Assembly (NCBI GenBank): GCA_004561785.1
Contig: SFUB01000067.1
Span: 1 to 7,111 of the forward strand
Direction of reading: 5' to 3'
DNA length: 7,111 nt
Source: a bacterium
GTDB taxonomy: Bacteria > Bacillota_I > Bacilli_A > RFN20 > CAG-826
Position numbers and translations under genes: made by a program. Below the pieces are notes generated by a model, which saw only the letters and a program-made list of their open reading frames with translations, made no database searches and was not told the DNA's origin. Shown piece by piece: positions 1 to 5,038 of the stretch; positions within the stretch are counted from its first letter, which is position 1, and each line of letters opens with the position of its first letter.

Positions 1-11
1 ACCCCATACCT

Positions 12-39
12 TTGAAAGTATCGTTTTTTAATTTATCAT
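12..39 (+). promoter_or_regulatory. Putative sigma-A promoter of the AraC-type gene
   Basis: A -35 TTGAAA (12-17) and a -10 TATCAT (34-39) are separated by 16 bases. Transcription would begin near base 46, essentially on the ATG at 47. This favours translation from the ATG at 92 instead. The match is good but the spacer is rich in T, so a chance hit in AT-rich DNA is possible. Confidence 0.45.
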
Positions 40-80
40 TACCCTCATGAACGAAAAGAAACTGAGAAGACTCAAGGCCA

Positions 81-86
81 AAGGGG
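81..86 (+). promoter_or_regulatory. Ribosome binding site deciding the AraC-type start at 92
   Basis: AAGGGG lies five bases before the ATG at 92. No purine-rich site precedes the in-frame ATG at 47, which is preceded by TTACCCTC. Together with the putative promoter, this makes 92 the better start. Confidence 0.5.
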
Positions 87-91
87 AAGCG

Positions 92-922
92 ATGACGATT
101 CAGTACGCCTGCCCTAGTGCCCCTCATCTCCACGAAAAATGGGAACTCGCCGTCTTTCAAGAGGGGATTGCGACCAATTTCGTGAACGGCAAGAAATACG
201 AAGCCCGCCCCGGGGATATCTTTTTGCTCAGCCGCAACTGCGTGCACGCAATCTGCTTGAACACGAGCCCCCACCTTCATCAAGACGTCTATTATGAAGA
301 GGAGGAAGTCGCCTCTTCCGTCGCCGGTCTGCCGGGGAGTCTTGGCCCGGAAATCCTGTCCGGAGAAAGGGTTTTGCGAATTCATCCAGACCTGAATGCC
401 TTCCTGGCCATCCAGTCTTTCCTCTCCGTCCTCCGGAAGTTCGCGATTGAAGAAACCAGCGGCCACGGAGAAAGGGACCCCAAGATCGCGAAGACGCTGT
501 CTTGCTCTCTCCTGCATTTTGTTTTGGGCCTCTACGTCCATTCGATCTACTCCGAGCAGAAAAGCGATCCCCAGTGGCTTGTGGAGCTTTTGATGGAGAT
601 GGAAAGGCCCGAGGTTTTCTCAAAGAAAGTCAGCGACATCGTGGCCATGACGAATTACTCTCATTCTCAGGTATCCGCGACCTTTAAAGCCTACAAGGGA
701 GTGACTTTGGTGGATTATCTCATCCAAATCCGCATGAACTACGCGAAAAGCATGCTGGAAGGGAGTCATGACAGCATCCTCAGCATCTCTCAATCCTGCG
801 GCTACACTTCCCTATCTTCCTTTATCAAACTCTTCCACGACTATACCGGGAGCACCCCTCTTCAATACCGAAAAAGGGCCAAGGCTGAAATCGAGAAGAA
901 CAAGATCCTGATAAAAAAATAG
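92..922 (+). CDS. AraC family transcriptional regulator with N-terminal cupin
   Basis: This is a cytoplasmic DNA-binding regulator of 276 residues from ATG 92, or 291 from the in-frame ATG at 47. The N-terminal half carries the cupin sensor signature: HLHEKWEL, then NGKKYEARPGDIFLL and a later CVHAI, the usual metal/ligand-pocket pattern of the sugar-responsive AraC group. The C-terminal 85 or so residues form the double helix-turn-helix: SDIVAMTNYSHSQVSATFK, then SISQSCGYTSLSSFIKLFHDYTG and the closing TPLQYRKR. Families of this build usually switch on carbohydrate-use genes near them, but no sugar gene lies next to it here, so its target may be left of the window. It is convergent with degV, whose stop is only 10 bases away. 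The class is certain; the ligand and regulon are unknown. The 47 start stays possible, since many relatives have a short basic N-terminal extension. Confidence 0.9.
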   Translation: MTIQYACPSAPHLHEKWELAVFQEGIATNFVNGKKYEARPGDIFLLSRNCVHAICLNTSPHLHQDVYYEEEEVASSVAGLPGSLGPEILSGERVLRIHPDLNAFLAIQSFLSVLRKFAIEETSGHGERDPKIAKTLSCSLLHFVLGLYVHSIYSEQKSDPQWLVELLMEMERPEVFSKKVSDIVAMTNYSHSQVSATFKAYKGVTLVDYLIQIRMNYAKSMLEGSHDSILSISQSCGYTSLSSFIKLFHDYTGSTPLQYRKRAKAEIEKNKILIKK

Positions 923-946
923 CTCGTCTCCTTCAGAGGAGCGAGC
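912..946 (-). terminator. Rho-independent terminator of degV
   Basis: On the minus strand the stem GCTCG-CTCCT pairs with AGGAG-(A)-CGAGC: 10 base pairs, one bulged base and a 4-base loop. It is followed by UA and seven U residues (A-run at 913-919). The hairpin arms (922-932 and 937-946) and loop cover the stops of both convergent genes. There is no T-run on the plus side, so it works for degV only. Confidence 0.8.
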
Positions 947-1829
947 GTTTGATGGAACGGTCCTTTCCTTCGTAAAAGACCGCGAGCGTCCCGGGGCCAA
1001 CATGGGCGCCGGTGACAAGGTCGTAGAAATAGACTTCGACGTCTTTTATGCCTTTTTCGGCCAAGGCCTCCTTCATCCCGAGCGCCTCTTCCGCGGCGTC
1101 GCAATGGGTGATGAAGACTTTCGAATCCTTGTCCTTGATGTTGTCTGCGACCTGCTGGATGAGTTTTTTTACAGCGGCCTTGCGCCCCACCACTTTCTGG
1201 GTCACCACGATCTTGCCTTCCTCGGATCCATAAAGGAGGGGTTTGATCATAAGCGCCCCGGCCAAGACGGCTTTGAAGTTGGAGATCCTGCCGGTGGCGG
1301 CGAGATACTTCAGGCTATCCACGGTGAATTCGCTTCTCACCCTTTCGACGTATTCCCGCGTTCTCAGGGCGATCTCTTCTAAGTCTAGGCCATCATGGGC
1401 GAGTTTTTCTGCGTAGATGGCGACCATTCCTTCGCCGAAGCCCGCGGTTTTGGTATCGATGACGTCCATGACGTTTGATCCTTTTTCGTCGTTGATGGCA
1501 TCCGCGATGAGTCTTGCGCTTTGATAGGAGCCGGAGATGCCGCTGGAAAGGGAGACGAAAAGAACCTGGTTTCCTTTTTCCACTTCCTCGCGTGCTTTTT
1601 CTTCGAGCATCCCAGGGCTAGGCAAGGAGGTTTTGACTTTCACCCCTTCGCGCATCTTGGAATAGACGTGAGAGGAAAGGGCGACGGCATCGACGTTTGG
1701 GTCATAGCAAAGGTATTCCTCATCCCCCAAACGAAGGGGCATGGGCAAAACGTAGATTCCGAGTTTTTTCTCCTCCAAGAAGGAGTGAAAGAGATTGCTT
1801 CCGGCATCGGTAAATACACGAACGGTCAT
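933..1829 (-). CDS. DegV family (fatty acid-binding) protein
   Basis: A cytoplasmic DegV protein of 298 residues, the usual length of the family. DegV proteins bind a single fatty acid; FakB members present it to the kinase FakA for phosphorylation and entry into phospholipid synthesis. Family marks are VFTDAGSNL (5-13), TSLPSPG (67-73), SSGISGSYQSA (95-105), DSLKYLAATGRIS (171-183), the IKPLLY stretch (195-200) and GAHVGPGTLAVFYEG (274-288). The serine of the TSLPSPG loop and the histidine/glycine of HVGPG are the typical lipid head-group contacts. GGAGG stands eight bases before the ATG at 1829. It is a single-gene transcript with its own promoter (1877-1905) and terminator (912-946). The family is certain; whether it acts as a FakB cannot be told, because no fakA is in the window. 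Confidence 0.95.
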   Translation of the reverse strand: MTVRVFTDAGSNLFHSFLEEKKLGIYVLPMPLRLGDEEYLCYDPNVDAVALSSHVYSKMREGVKVKTSLPSPGMLEEKAREEVEKGNQVLFVSLSSGISGSYQSARLIADAINDEKGSNVMDVIDTKTAGFGEGMVAIYAEKLAHDGLDLEEIALRTREYVERVRSEFTVDSLKYLAATGRISNFKAVLAGALMIKPLLYGSEEGKIVVTQKVVGRKAAVKKLIQQVADNIKDKDSKVFITHCDAAEEALGMKEALAEKGIKDVEVYFYDLVTGAHVGPGTLAVFYEGKDRSIKRSLL

Positions 1830-1852
1830 AAACGTCGCCTCCTAAACGATCG

Positions 1853-1866
1853 CGAACCTAGGCTCG
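1853..1866. repeat. Imperfect palindrome around CCTAGG in the degV leader
   Basis: CGAACCTAGGCTCG is symmetric except for one base in each arm. It lies between the predicted transcription start and the ribosome site of degV, where a bound repressor or an RNA hairpin could act. CTAG, uncommon in many bacterial genomes, occurs three times within 40 bases here (1858, 1880, 1893). Confidence 0.3.
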
Positions 1867-1876
1867 CTTGACAAAT

Positions 1877-1905
1877 ATTCTAGTTTTTAATACTAGGTTA
1901 ATCAA
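1877..1905 (-). promoter_or_regulatory. Sigma-A promoter of degV with overlapping palindrome
   Basis: On the minus strand a -35 TTGATT (1900-1905) and a -10 TAGAAT (1877-1882) have the ideal 17-base spacing. This puts the start near 1870, about 40 bases before the degV ATG. An inverted repeat CTAGT-N7-ACTAG (1880-1896) covers the end of the -10 and most of the spacer, a position typical of a repressor operator. Confidence 0.65.
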
Positions 1906-1909
1906 CAGT

Positions 1910-2126
1910 TACGCTCGGATATTGAAAAAAAGGCCTGGCTTTCGCTCGACCTCGTTTTCAAATTTGTGATTGGAAAGCGCCTTAAATGCCCTCGAAATTG
2001 GAAAGCCGGCCAAGCCGATGCACGATACGGGCGAGGCAAGGCGCCCCAAGTTCCAAAAACGCGTCACATCATCTGCCAACGAACATTAAGGCACGACATA
2101 ACGGGCGCGAATTGGTAAAAATTGGT
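1910..2126. other. Gene-free spacer with short repeats
   Basis: I see no supportable gene here on either strand. It contains ATTGGAAAGC twice (1969-1978 and 1997-2006) and ATTGGTAAAA twice in tandem (2111-2130, the second copy entering the tRNA-Gly terminator). There are two similar stretches built on GCACGA...ACGGGCG (about 2020 and 2091), and a terminator-like hairpin on the minus strand at 1925-1952. A small RNA is possible, but there is no convincing promoter for one. Confidence 0.4.
1925..1952 (-). terminator. Possible terminator hairpin upstream of degV
   Basis: On the minus strand AGGTC and GGCCT enclose an inner GC-GAAA-GC tetraloop mini-stem, and seven T residues follow (A-run 1925-1931). 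The outer stem is short and has one G-U pair, so it is weak. It lies about 200 bases past the tRNA-Gly terminator, so it would stop read-through or end an unrecognised small RNA. Confidence 0.35.
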
Positions 2127-2160
2127 AAAAAAATAACCTATAACACTAAGGCATTATAGG
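2127..2160 (-). terminator. Terminator of tRNA-Gly
   Basis: On the minus strand CCTATAA pairs perfectly with TTATAGG across a 10-base loop. TTA and then seven T residues follow. The stem is AT-rich and only 7 bp, but it lies 14 bases after the CCA end of the tRNA. Confidence 0.6.
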
Positions 2161-2173
2161 CATTTTTCTCAAA

Positions 2174-2247
2174 TGGAGCACCCCGCGGGAATCGAACCCG
2201 TATATCCAGCTTGGGAAGCTAGTGTTCTACCACTAAACTAGGGGTGC
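2174..2247 (-). tRNA. tRNA-Gly (anticodon CCC)
   Basis: The minus strand folds as a full cloverleaf of 74 nucleotides. The acceptor GCACCCC/GGGGTGC is perfect, the D stem is GTTT/GAAC, and the anticodon stem CTAGC/GCTGG holds loop TTCCCAA, giving anticodon CCC that reads GGG. The T arm is ACGGG-TTCGATT-CCCGC, with one A-C mismatch at pair 49-65. The discriminator is U, as is usual for bacterial tRNA-Gly, and CCA is encoded in the gene. CCC is the minor glycine isoacceptor; the major GCC and UCC genes must lie elsewhere. Confidence 0.95.
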
Positions 2248-2253
2248 GCGGTT

Positions 2254-2267
2254 CGCCTTTCGGCGAG
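2254..2267 (-). repeat. GNRA-type hairpin in the tRNA-Gly leader
   Basis: On the minus strand CTCGCC-GAAA-GGCG folds as a short stem closed by a GAAA tetraloop, between the -10 and the mature tRNA 5' end. The plus-strand 14-mer CGCCTTTCGGCGAG recurs exactly at 2331-2344, inside the C-terminal part of the neighbouring gene. No T-run follows, so it is not a terminator. It may protect or shape the tRNA precursor for RNase P. Confidence 0.4.
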
Positions 2268-2271
2268 AGTA

Positions 2272-2299
2272 ATTATACAAAAGACGCTCCCTTTGTCTA
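2272..2299 (-). promoter_or_regulatory. Promoter of tRNA-Gly
   Basis: A -35 TAGACA (2294-2299) and a perfect -10 TATAAT (2272-2277) are 16 bases apart on the minus strand, placing the start about 20 bases before the tRNA. The -35 overlaps the stop codon of the DUF4234-like gene, so the tRNA can be made alone or by read-through from that gene. Confidence 0.65.
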
Positions 2300-3028
2300 C
2301 TCTTTCTTTGCTTTCGCCTCGTCAAGGGCGCGCCTTTCGGCGAGCAGGCTTTTTGCAAAAGCGACCGCTTCGGCTTTGGTCGCGAAGGAGCGAACCTCGC
2401 TTTTCCCGACCCTCACCCTCCATTTGGCGTCAGCGGGAGAAGGAGAGGCCGTTTTCCAACTCGGTTCCTTCTTTTCTTCTTTTTCTTCGGCGTGTTGTTC
2501 AGGGAGATTCGGATAAGGGCTCTGAACGGTTTGAAGCTCAGCCGGAGACTCCGCGGGCGATTCGCCGTTAGACTGTCCGCGGACCTGTTCTAGCATCTCC
2601 TTCTTCGCAGAATCGAGTTTGGCTCTTTCTTCCGCCTCAAAGTTCGCGGAGGATTCAACTTTGTTCAAAAGGGCAAAGAAACGGTGGAAAGCCAAGAACG
2701 GGCCCGCCAAGAACAAGGTCCCGATATAGCCAAGCCAGAACATATAGGATCCGGACAAGCGCGGGGAGGTAATGCGTTTCTCCAGGGCGGCCATTTGAAT
2801 TTTGTTCGCCATGCGGCAAATCCAGATAAGCGGAACGATGCCCAGGGTCAAAAAGCCAAGCAAATACGCCCAAACAAACGGGATCTGTGGGTCCACTCCT
2901 TTGCCGTCCAGCAAAGAAGCCACCTCCTTGCGGACCTTAGAAAGCACGACGATGGGGTAGATCCCGAGGGTGATGATGCCCAAAAATACGAAGGCGACTC
3001 CAGAACGTTTAGTATGGGAATAGGTCAT
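2297..3028 (-). CDS. DUF4234-like membrane protein with C-terminal DUF2188-like domain
   Basis: A 243-residue protein of unknown function. The N-terminal half is membranous: a helix at about 10-29 with the phrase FLGIITLGIYPIVVL, a second at 50-70 with the similar phrase LLGFLTLGIVPLIWI, and a third at 95-117 (WLGYIGTLFLAGPF). The repeated LGxxTLGIxP pattern is characteristic of DUF4234-type proteins and suggests an internal duplication. A charged Glu/Lys/Pro linker (130-200) leads to KWRVRVGKSEVRSFATKAEAVAFAKSLLAER (split: 203-214 and 215-233), which fits the DUF2188 pattern of a tryptophan strand followed by TKAEAvxxAk. GGAG precedes the ATG by 8 bases. It starts 34 bases past the tRNA-Val terminator; only a weak promoter (TTTTTT-N17-TAAAAT) is seen, so leakage from the tRNA promoter may drive it. 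It has no terminator before tRNA-Gly. Domain calls are from memory of the families. Confidence 0.85.
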   Translation of the reverse strand: MTYSHTKRSGVAFVFLGIITLGIYPIVVLSKVRKEVASLLDGKGVDPQIPFVWAYLLGFLTLGIVPLIWICRMANKIQMAALEKRITSPRLSGSYMFWLGYIGTLFLAGPFLAFHRFFALLNKVESSANFEAEERAKLDSAKKEMLEQVRGQSNGESPAESPAELQTVQSPYPNLPEQHAEEKEEKKEPSWKTASPSPADAKWRVRVGKSEVRSFATKAEAVAFAKSLLAERRALDEAKAKKE

Positions 3029-3061
3029 TTTGTTTCTCCGATGCCATTTTAATACGAAGAG

Positions 3062-3094
3062 GGCAAAGAAAAAACCGCGGGCTGGTCCGCGGTT
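3062..3094 (-). terminator. Terminator of tRNA-Val
   Basis: On the minus strand a perfect 8-bp stem AACCGCGG/CCGCGGTT with a 6-base loop runs straight into TTTTTTCTTT. It begins 12 bases after the CCA end of tRNA-Val and is the strongest terminator in the window together with the one at 3291-3322. Confidence 0.85.
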
Positions 3095-3105
3095 CTATTC
3101 TCGCG

Positions 3106-3181
3106 TGGTGGGTGCTACAGGGATCGAACCTGTGACCTCCTGTACGTCAAACAGGTGCTCTCCCAGCTGAGCTAAACACCC
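3106..3181 (-). tRNA. tRNA-Val (anticodon GAC)
   Basis: A complete 76-nucleotide cloverleaf on the minus strand. The acceptor is GGGTGTT/AGCACCC (one G-U), the D stem GCTC/GAGC and the anticodon stem CCTGT/ACAGG, with loop TTGACGT giving GAC, which reads GUC and GUU. The T arm ACAGG-TTCGATC-CCTGT is perfect. Discriminator A and CCA are encoded. It is a single-gene unit with its own promoter and terminator. Confidence 0.97.
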
Positions 3182-3195
3182 ATGTTTCCTGCGAG

Positions 3196-3210
3196 GCCGC
3201 TCATCGCGGC
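3196..3210 (-). repeat. Hairpin in the tRNA-Val leader
   Basis: GCCGC and GCGGC pair across a 5-base loop between the -10 and the tRNA 5' end. No T-run follows. It occupies the same place as the GAAA-loop hairpin before tRNA-Gly, which suggests a shared role in precursor processing or stability. Confidence 0.4.
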
Positions 3211-3216
3211 TTGATT

Positions 3217-3245
3217 ATTATAGGAAGGGGGGTAATCCTGCGCAA
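3217..3245 (-). promoter_or_regulatory. Promoter of tRNA-Val
   Basis: A -35 TTGCGC (3240-3245) and a perfect -10 TATAAT (3217-3222) have the optimal 17-base spacing on the minus strand. The predicted start is about 30 bases before the mature tRNA. Confidence 0.7.
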
Positions 3246-3268
3246 GAGGAAATTCACGAAGTTTCAAT

Positions 3269-3285
3269 AAGCCGAAAAGCGGCTT
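3269..3285. repeat. Small perfect hairpin between yccF-type terminator and tRNA-Val promoter
   Basis: AAGCCG and CGGCTT pair over five bases. On the minus strand it follows the yccF-type terminator by a few bases but has no U-tract, so it is either a second pause site or a chance structure. Confidence 0.25.
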
Positions 3286-3290
3286 GGCGA

Positions 3291-3322
3291 CAAAAGAAAA
3301 GAAGCGCGGTCGTCCGCGCTTC
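3291..3322 (-). terminator. Terminator of the YccF-SHOCT gene
   Basis: On the minus strand a perfect 9-bp stem GAAGCGCGG/CCGCGCTTC with a 4-base loop is followed by TTTTCTTTTG. It starts 11 bases after the stop codon. Confidence 0.85.
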
Positions 3323-3333
3323 CTGAGAATTTC

Positions 3334-4023
3334 TTAGCCGAGAATTTCTGCTTTGGCTTTGTCGTATTCTTCCTGGGTGATGATGCCTTTGTCGAGCATC
3401 TCTTTAAGCTTCGGAAGATCGTCGATGGTGTGAGCCGGTTTTTTGCTGGCGGCGACGGCTTGGAGAAGGGCATCTTGTTTAGCCTTCTCTTCCGCGGCTT
3501 TTTCTTCTTCCTCTTTCTTTTTGGCGAGGGCAGCCTTTTCGGCTTTGTCCATCATGATGCATTCGCCGTTCTTATAGACTTTGGCGCCGAACGGAGCGAG
3601 GAAGTATTTGCCGAATTTGAATTGCTGGAGACCCAAGGGGATACCGACGACGGTGCAGCAAAGCAAAGCGCCCCAGAGATAGGCAAACAAGGCATTGAAG
3701 AGACCGCCGAAGATCCAGTAGAAGACGTTGCGAACCGGGTGGGCTTTGAAGTTCAAGACGACTTTCTTGCCCGCGGGGGCGAAGGCCAAGCCAACCATGC
3801 GGAAGTAGATGCCAGGGATACCGAAGAAGATCGGGATGATGCTGATGCAGGCGCCAATGCCGGAGACGATGCAATCGATGGCCATGGCAAGACCGCCGAA
3901 GATGGCCCAGAAGATATTGAAGATTACGTTCAAAACCTTCTTGCCAGCGCTCGGCTTCTTACCAGCGGTTTTTTCTTCCGCTACGACGGTTTTCTCTTCC
4001 GTCGGTTTGTTTTCATTACTCAT
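3334..4023 (-). CDS. YccF domain membrane protein with C-terminal SHOCT domain
   Basis: A 229-residue integral membrane protein. After a charged N-terminus (1-30) come the two YccF units usual for the family. The first (about 30-86) contains NVIFNIFWAIFGGLAMAI and a PxFFGIPGIYFRM-type loop. The second (98-149) contains WIFGGLFNALFAYLWG and the better conserved CCTVVGIPLGLQQFKFGKY followed by LAPFG. A Lys/Glu/Ala coiled-coil stretch (160-192) leads to a SHOCT module (198-229): DDLPKLKEMLDKGIITQEEY and a final AKAEILG. SHOCT is a small helical pair found at the ends of many membrane or surface proteins and thought to mediate oligomerisation. GGGAGG precedes the start by 7 bases. The cellular role is unknown. 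It is monocistronic, divergent from tetR across 403 bases. The fold calls are strong; E. coli YccF has no SHOCT tail, so the gene name is not used. Confidence 0.9.
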   Translation of the reverse strand: MSNENKPTEEKTVVAEEKTAGKKPSAGKKVLNVIFNIFWAIFGGLAMAIDCIVSGIGACISIIPIFFGIPGIYFRMVGLAFAPAGKKVVLNFKAHPVRNVFYWIFGGLFNALFAYLWGALLCCTVVGIPLGLQQFKFGKYFLAPFGAKVYKNGECIMMDKAEKAALAKKKEEEEKAAEEKAKQDALLQAVAASKKPAHTIDDLPKLKEMLDKGIITQEEYDKAKAEILG

Positions 4024-4074
4024 AAATTACCTCCCTTGACTAATGAAAAGTTTATGTAACTATCGCCCCCCTCT

Positions 4075-4150
4075 TCGGTGATTAGCAATAAAAAGTTTGA
4101 TTCGTAAAACTATCTAAAATCATATTTTGATGTCAATATAAAATCACCGA
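4075..4150. repeat. 9-bp inverted repeat flanking the YccF-SHOCT promoter
   Basis: TCGGTGATT (4075-4083) and AATCACCGA (4142-4150) are exact reverse complements 58 bases apart. The putative -35 and -10 of the YccF-SHOCT gene lie between them. One arm is upstream of the -35 and the other is in the 5' leader, as expected of a pair of operator half-sites brought together by a looping regulator. Confidence 0.45.
4109..4136 (-). promoter_or_regulatory. Putative promoter of the YccF-SHOCT gene
   Basis: A consensus -35 TTGACA (4131-4136) is clear on the minus strand. The -10 is poor: GATAGT at 16 bases, or TAGTTT at 18. A weak -10 beside a perfect -35 is compatible with an activated promoter. The leader would be about 80 bases. 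Confidence 0.4.
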
Positions 4151-4314
4151 TATTGAGGAAAAGCAAAAAACTCGCCAAAAACCATGTGCGAAAGGCGAAT
4201 TATTCTTATTCGGACCGGCCATGAGGATTATTCACCAATGAAGAAGTCAGAAACGTCATTCTATTGCGATGATTTTTTTCTTTTTTCCTTATATATAGCG
4301 AGAAATCGGGAAAC

Positions 4315-4329
4315 GCTTTGGTCCAAAGC
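4315..4329. repeat. Perfect 15-bp palindrome upstream of the tetR promoter
   Basis: GCTTTGG-T-CCAAAGC is fully symmetric. It ends 15 bases before the -35 of tetR, a usual place for an activator or a second repressor. It differs in sequence from the tetR operators, so another protein would bind it. Confidence 0.45.
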
Positions 4330-4344
4330 AAACGAATTTGCGTC

Positions 4345-4373
4345 TTGCGGGCAAATGGAAGCGCTTTTATTAT
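4345..4373 (+). promoter_or_regulatory. Promoter of the tetR operon, with a cre-like site
   Basis: A -35 TTGCGG (4345-4350), 17-base spacer and -10 TATTAT (4368-4373) place the start near 4380, inside the first TetR operator. The spacer carries TGGAAGCGCTTTTA (4356-4369), which matches 12 of 14 positions of the CcpA catabolite site as I recall it (TGWAARCGYTWNCW). CcpA bound there would block the promoter when preferred sugars are abundant. The promoter call is stronger than the cre call. Confidence 0.6.
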
Positions 4374-4375
4374 TC

Positions 4376-4412
4376 TGATAGTCAAACTATCAATCTAATA
4401 GTCGTTCTATCA
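4376..4412. promoter_or_regulatory. Two tandem TetR-type operators
   Basis: The first site TGATAGT-CAA-ACTATCA (4376-4392) is a perfect 17-bp palindrome. Three bases later TAATAGT-CGT-TCTATCA (4396-4412) repeats the same layout with two mismatches between its arms. Centres are 20 bases apart, about two helical turns, so two dimers would bind one face. They begin two bases after the -10 and end two bases before the upstream ATG. This is the classic place for autorepression by the TetR protein encoded next. Confidence 0.8.
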
Positions 4413-4416
4413 GCAT

Positions 4417-4421
4417 GGAGG
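4417..4421 (+). promoter_or_regulatory. Ribosome binding site fixing the tetR start at 4427
   Basis: GGAGG lies five bases before the ATG at 4427. The earlier in-frame ATG at 4415 overlaps this site and has no ribosome site of its own, so the first four codons from 4415 are not translated. Confidence 0.8.
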
Positions 4422-4426
4422 CATAT

Positions 4427-5038
4427 ATGTCCGTCTACAAAGACAAGATGCGCGAAGCCATCATCGAGGCGGCCCAAGATCTTTTCTTGGAGAATTCGAT
4501 CTCGGGGGTCACCATCTCCGACGTTGCCAAAAAGGCCGGAGTCGGGGAAGCCACGGTCTACCGCTACTTCAAAACCAAGCAAAATCTGGCCCTTCAGGTC
4601 GCGCTGAAGGAATGGGGCAATGTCTTCCTTTCCTTCCGGAACGAGATGGAAGGCGATGGTTTCCGTCGGCTTTCCCTCTTCTATTCCATGTTCTTGACGA
4701 CGTTCCGAAAGCATCGCGATTTCTTCGCGTTCCTTTTCGAATTCGATCAGATGGTCTCAGCGAATGAGACGCCGGATCTTGGAGGATATCAAAAATCCCT
4801 GTTGGAGATCAAAGGCCTTTACGAGGAAGCCTATGAAATCGGGCTCAAGGATCACTCCGTCAAGCCCGTCCCGGACAAAGATCTCTTCTATTATTCCACC
4901 ACCCACTCCCTTCTCTCCCTTTGCAAGCAACTCTCTTACGACAATCCCATCGATCGCGGCATCAAAGTCAGCAAGGAAAAGGAAATCAAAACGTTAGTCG
5001 ATCTGATCATCGCGCAGCTTAAAGGAGAAACTAAATGA
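4427..5038 (+). CDS. TetR/AcrR family transcriptional regulator
   Basis: A cytoplasmic repressor of 203 residues, the common TetR length. The N-terminal TetR domain occupies residues 9-55: IIEAAQDLFLENSISGVTI, then the helix-turn-helix SDVAKKAGVGEATVYRYFKT and the start of helix 4, KQNLALQVA. The YxYF-type end of the recognition helix and the following KxxL are typical. The C-terminal ligand domain (60-203) is helical and rich in Phe (FFAFLFEFDQM), suggesting a hydrophobic ligand, but no ligand can be named. The gene stops in an ATGA overlap with the following small membrane gene, so the two are translationally coupled. It almost surely binds the tandem palindromes in front of it and so controls itself and the two genes downstream. 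Confidence 0.93.
   Translation: MSVYKDKMREAIIEAAQDLFLENSISGVTISDVAKKAGVGEATVYRYFKTKQNLALQVALKEWGNVFLSFRNEMEGDGFRRLSLFYSMFLTTFRKHRDFFAFLFEFDQMVSANETPDLGGYQKSLLEIKGLYEEAYEIGLKDHSVKPVPDKDLFYYSTTHSLLSLCKQLSYDNPIDRGIKVSKEKEIKTLVDLIIAQLKGETK

Noticed and set aside
47..91. AraC-type start at 47
   Set aside because: No ribosome site, and the likely transcription start falls on it; kept as an alternative only.
228..623. Long minus-strand frame opposite the AraC-type gene
   Set aside because: Arginine/serine/proline-rich low-complexity translation without ribosome site or family pattern; it is the antisense shadow of the AraC coding frame.
1002..1382. Plus-strand frame opposite degV
   Set aside because: No ribosome site and no recognisable domain; it overlaps completely with a well-supported DegV protein.
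2111..2130. Tandem ATTGGTAAAA as a CRISPR or iteron array
   Set aside because: Only two copies with no spacer; too small for either, and the second is part of the tRNA-Gly terminator U-tract.
3430..4059. 209-codon plus-strand frame opposite the YccF-SHOCT gene
   Set aside because: Its Asp/Glu/Gly/Phe-rich translation mirrors the codon pattern of the real gene, and the YccF and SHOCT motifs on the minus strand are unmistakable.
4184..4378. 64-codon plus-strand frame upstream of tetR
   Set aside because: It runs through the 15-bp palindrome and the tetR promoter, lacks a ribosome site and has no recognisable motif.
4382..4714. 110-codon minus-strand frame opposite tetR
   Set aside because: Shadow of the helix-turn-helix coding region; its end lies in the TetR operators.
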